Assembly: GCA_004565275.1 (NCBI GenBank)
Contig: SDOX01000113.1
Span: 64,405 to 127,703 of the forward strand
DNA from: Nannochloropsis salina CCMP1776
Lineage: Eukaryota; Sar; Eustigmatophyceae; Eustigmatales; Monodopsidaceae
Length of the DNA: 63,299 bases
Reading direction: 5' to 3'
In this document: piece after piece, positions 61,186 through 63,299 of the stretch
Numbering within the stretch: position 1 is the stretch's first letter
How the letters are laid out: every line of letters begins with the position of its first letter
Notes under the pieces: generated by a model
Told to the model about the DNA's origin: nothing
Seen by the model: only the letters and a program-made list of their open reading frames with translations
Databases searched by the model: none
Position numbers and translations under genes: made by a program

Positions 61186-63299
61186 ATGATGCTGCTACCC
61201 ACCTTGATCCTTTATCTTTTTGTGGTCGTCCAGTCATTCCATACAAAGTCTAAGGGATCTAGTACTCCGAGCAGGCAAGGATCTGGGGACTTTAGGCAAG
61301 ATTATCACCTTCAGAGCAAGCTGAAAAAGTTCGTCCTTTCAAAAAGGACATCTTGTGACAGGGATTGCCAACGTCTAGACGTACGTGACACGGGACGTGA
61401 AGGTGGCTATTCAATGCATGAAGCATTGAATTCTGCTATTGATGATAACGATACCGAATCAAAAAGAACGCACATCAATGCCACGTCGTATCAAAGGCAT
61501 TCTAGTCGTCGGCACATGCTAGGTAGAGTAAGGCAGAGGAAATGGGTCAGCAAGAGAAAAATTAAAAAGCAGCTACACGCATGCGAAGCCCGGCTTCAGG
61601 AAACACAGGAGGCTTTGAATGCCCCAACATATCTCTTCGTTCAGATGGCCCAACACTGCACCTTGGAAATGACAGCTGGACAGTACTACCTCAAAACCTC
61701 GGACATGGATGCCGACACCTACGTTTTTGCCGAGATGCCAAGTCAATATGCGACTTCCTTGCCAACAAGCTACTTCGTCGGATACCTTTTCGATGAATTG
61801 TTTCCCACCACGAAACCCAATGCCGCGTTCACATTCAATGTTTACCAAAACCAATCTGAAAAGATGTTCGAAGGGCCGCTTATATCTGTTCTGATGTCAT
61901 CACATCAAATTAATGTTCAGGAAGACAACTCAACCCTTGTTGTCTACGGGCTTACCCAATCTTCTGAACAGCAAGAGACCAGCCCGATGTCTCATTTTTT
62001 CCGGGGCGTAGATCCTACTGGTAATGCATCCGTGGCTTTTGGGCACTGCTCCATTTTCATCGACCCGGCGCAAGACGACACGAATCTCAACTCGGTGGAC
62101 AGCTACGTTGCTCCTCTGACTCCTGTTGATGAACTATTGTCAAAGTTGGAGAAGTCCGCGGAATTTCTGGAGCAGAGCCTAGAGAGTGGGGACAAATCTG
62201 ACATCGATCTTTACGCTGAATGCTGGGGGGTCAAAGATGCAGAGAGAAACGACGTAGCAATTCTTGAAGATGAGCCTAAGCCTTACCTGACAAAGTCTGA
62301 CAAAGGAAACTTGGTTAAAGCTTCGGCAGAGAGTTTTAAAGGGACAAAAAATCTTATCGAGAAGTGCATAGATTCTGGGTGTGATAGTACAGCAATTGTC
62401 TCAGGCGTGTCAAATATTCTATTGACCGCAGCTCCTGTGGTGGCTACGGCATCTCCATTGGCTGGATTAGGGCTCTACGTCTTAGGTGGCCTTGGGTCTC
62501 TTTTTTCATCCCTAAGCTACGAACCCGCAATTGCGAATCCGACGGGTGCTCCACCTCAGCAAGCTCCTCCCCCTATCACTCCGTCGTTGATTCAAGAAGC
62601 AGTTCAAAGGGCACTATCTAGCTTTACAGCGTCTTTAGATACTGATGCTGTCGAAACTTTCACCGACTTCCTCCAGATTGATCTTGACGTTTTTGTGAGG
62701 CGCGCCGGGAGCCTTGGCTACATTCGAAGAACGAAGGGAGCAGAGGGCCAAGGATCCATTGACAAGCAGGTGTGTGTTCGTAAACGGCTTTACTTTGTTT
62801 GATGGTGTTGTACGTCTTCCATGTATTTTCTTGTCTGATCTGAAGCTTTGCGGTGATAACAAAGGCGTTGCTTTCAAAGTTAACATTCCCTGACGAGGTC
62901 AACCACCCCTTCTAGGTTGAAATGTGGTATACGCAGAGCTTTTCGGGGTCATGGTTCGGCACGTACAAGCCTGGCCTGGCAAAAATTGAAAGCAGATACC
63001 TAACTTGGTTCGGCTCCAACAATAACGGACTCCGAAAACGAATCAGTGAGTACATCACCAAAGCCCAGCAGGTCTGTCACTTGGATGACATGGATTTTGT
63101 TACAGCCAGTCTTAATTCTCTCAACAAGTGCAAAGATATGGTCGAGAATGCCAAGAAAGATTTTGAATCGATGAAGTCTTTCGCGAACGCTTATTTGGAG
63201 ATGGCCTCAAAACTTCTCATCTTTGCCTCGCAGAGCGTTGCAATCATGCAGACTTCCTCATTTTGTGACCCTGCTAAGTTCAATATCAGTGTAATAAAC
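61186..63299 (+). CDS. Secreted protein with hydrophobic Gly/Ala segment, 3' end cut
   Basis: Exon 1 61186-62769 (528 codons), intron with donor GTGTGT, exon 2 from 62916, running in frame off the window end. The start gives a signal peptide (MLLPTLILYLFVVVQSF). Next is a basic region (RRHMLGRVRQRKWVSKRKIK). Residues about 147-290 resemble an extracellular domain seen in bacterial, archaeal and algal secreted proteins: TYLFVQMAQHCTLEM, YVFAEMPSQYATSLPTSYFV, FPTTKPNAAFTFNV. Then helical segments and a long hydrophobic Gly/Ala/Leu stretch (about residues 406-442, LLTAAPVVATASPLAGLGLY), a Pro-rich hinge, and a helical region continuing in exon 2 (SLNSLNKCKDMVENAKKDFE). The layout of long helices around a hydrophobic hairpin recalls helical membrane-inserting proteins, but this is weak inference. 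Base composition is AT-richer than most genes here. Function unknown. Confidence 0.8.

Overview
The window reads as nuclear DNA of a photosynthetic stramenopile, most likely a eustigmatophyte of the Nannochloropsis/Microchloropsis type. Reasons: spliceosomal introns with GT-AG ends in almost every gene; introns packed with CCCT/GGGA microsatellite tracts; signal peptides followed by a short Phe-containing motif (as in secondary-plastid targeting) on several plastid-type proteins; and a TTAGGG-type telomeric tract inside an intron. The assignment to genus is inference; no marker gene is present.

Layout, left to right. 1-1340 (+): 3' part of fructose-1,6-bisphosphatase. 2471-5659 (-): FSP1/AIFM2-like NAD(P)H oxidoreductase. 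6108-7686 (+): methionine sulfoxide reductase A. 8316-10259 (+): cytochrome P450 in one exon. 11312-12418 (-): small mitochondrial-type protein. 12990-14551 (+): membrane-anchored plastid rubredoxin (RBD1/RubA type). 15457-16742 (+): plastid Rieske-fold-like protein whose metal site reads as two CxxC pairs. 17307-20769 (-): VTT/DedA (TVP38-TMEM64) membrane protein. 22742-25397 (+): short atypical protein kinase. 27072-30309 (-): 1052-residue membrane-anchored beta-helix surface protein. 32072-33844 (+): cysteine-free secreted protein. 34710-36016 (-): plastid cupin. 37171-41915 (-): F-box protein with two USP48-type DUSP modules and no deubiquitinase domain. 43399-47506 (+): NEK kinase. 48031-54117 (-): SUV3-type mitochondrial RNA helicase. 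54118-61185: AT-rich, gene-poor, with a GC-rich island of broken reading frames. 61186-63299 (+): secreted protein running off the window.

The genes are mostly independent eukaryotic transcription units, not an operon. The one functionally suggestive neighbourhood is the rubredoxin plus Rieske-like pair: both are plastid-targeted, both carry CxxC pairs, and the closest plant relatives of each type (RBD1 and PSB33) act on photosystem II. The architectures most worth following are the four-cysteine Rieske-like protein, the F-box/DUSP fusion and the beta-helix surface protein with about 11 coils of about 30 residues.

Exon models were built by hand from reading-frame continuity, splice phase and family motifs. 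Where I checked phase exon by exon (MsrA, rubredoxin, Rieske-like, cupin, beta-helix, secreted protein, small mitochondrial protein, most of NEK) confidence is high; elsewhere gene ends are approximate. I saw no tRNA, rRNA, CRISPR array, intact transposon or virus-like element.
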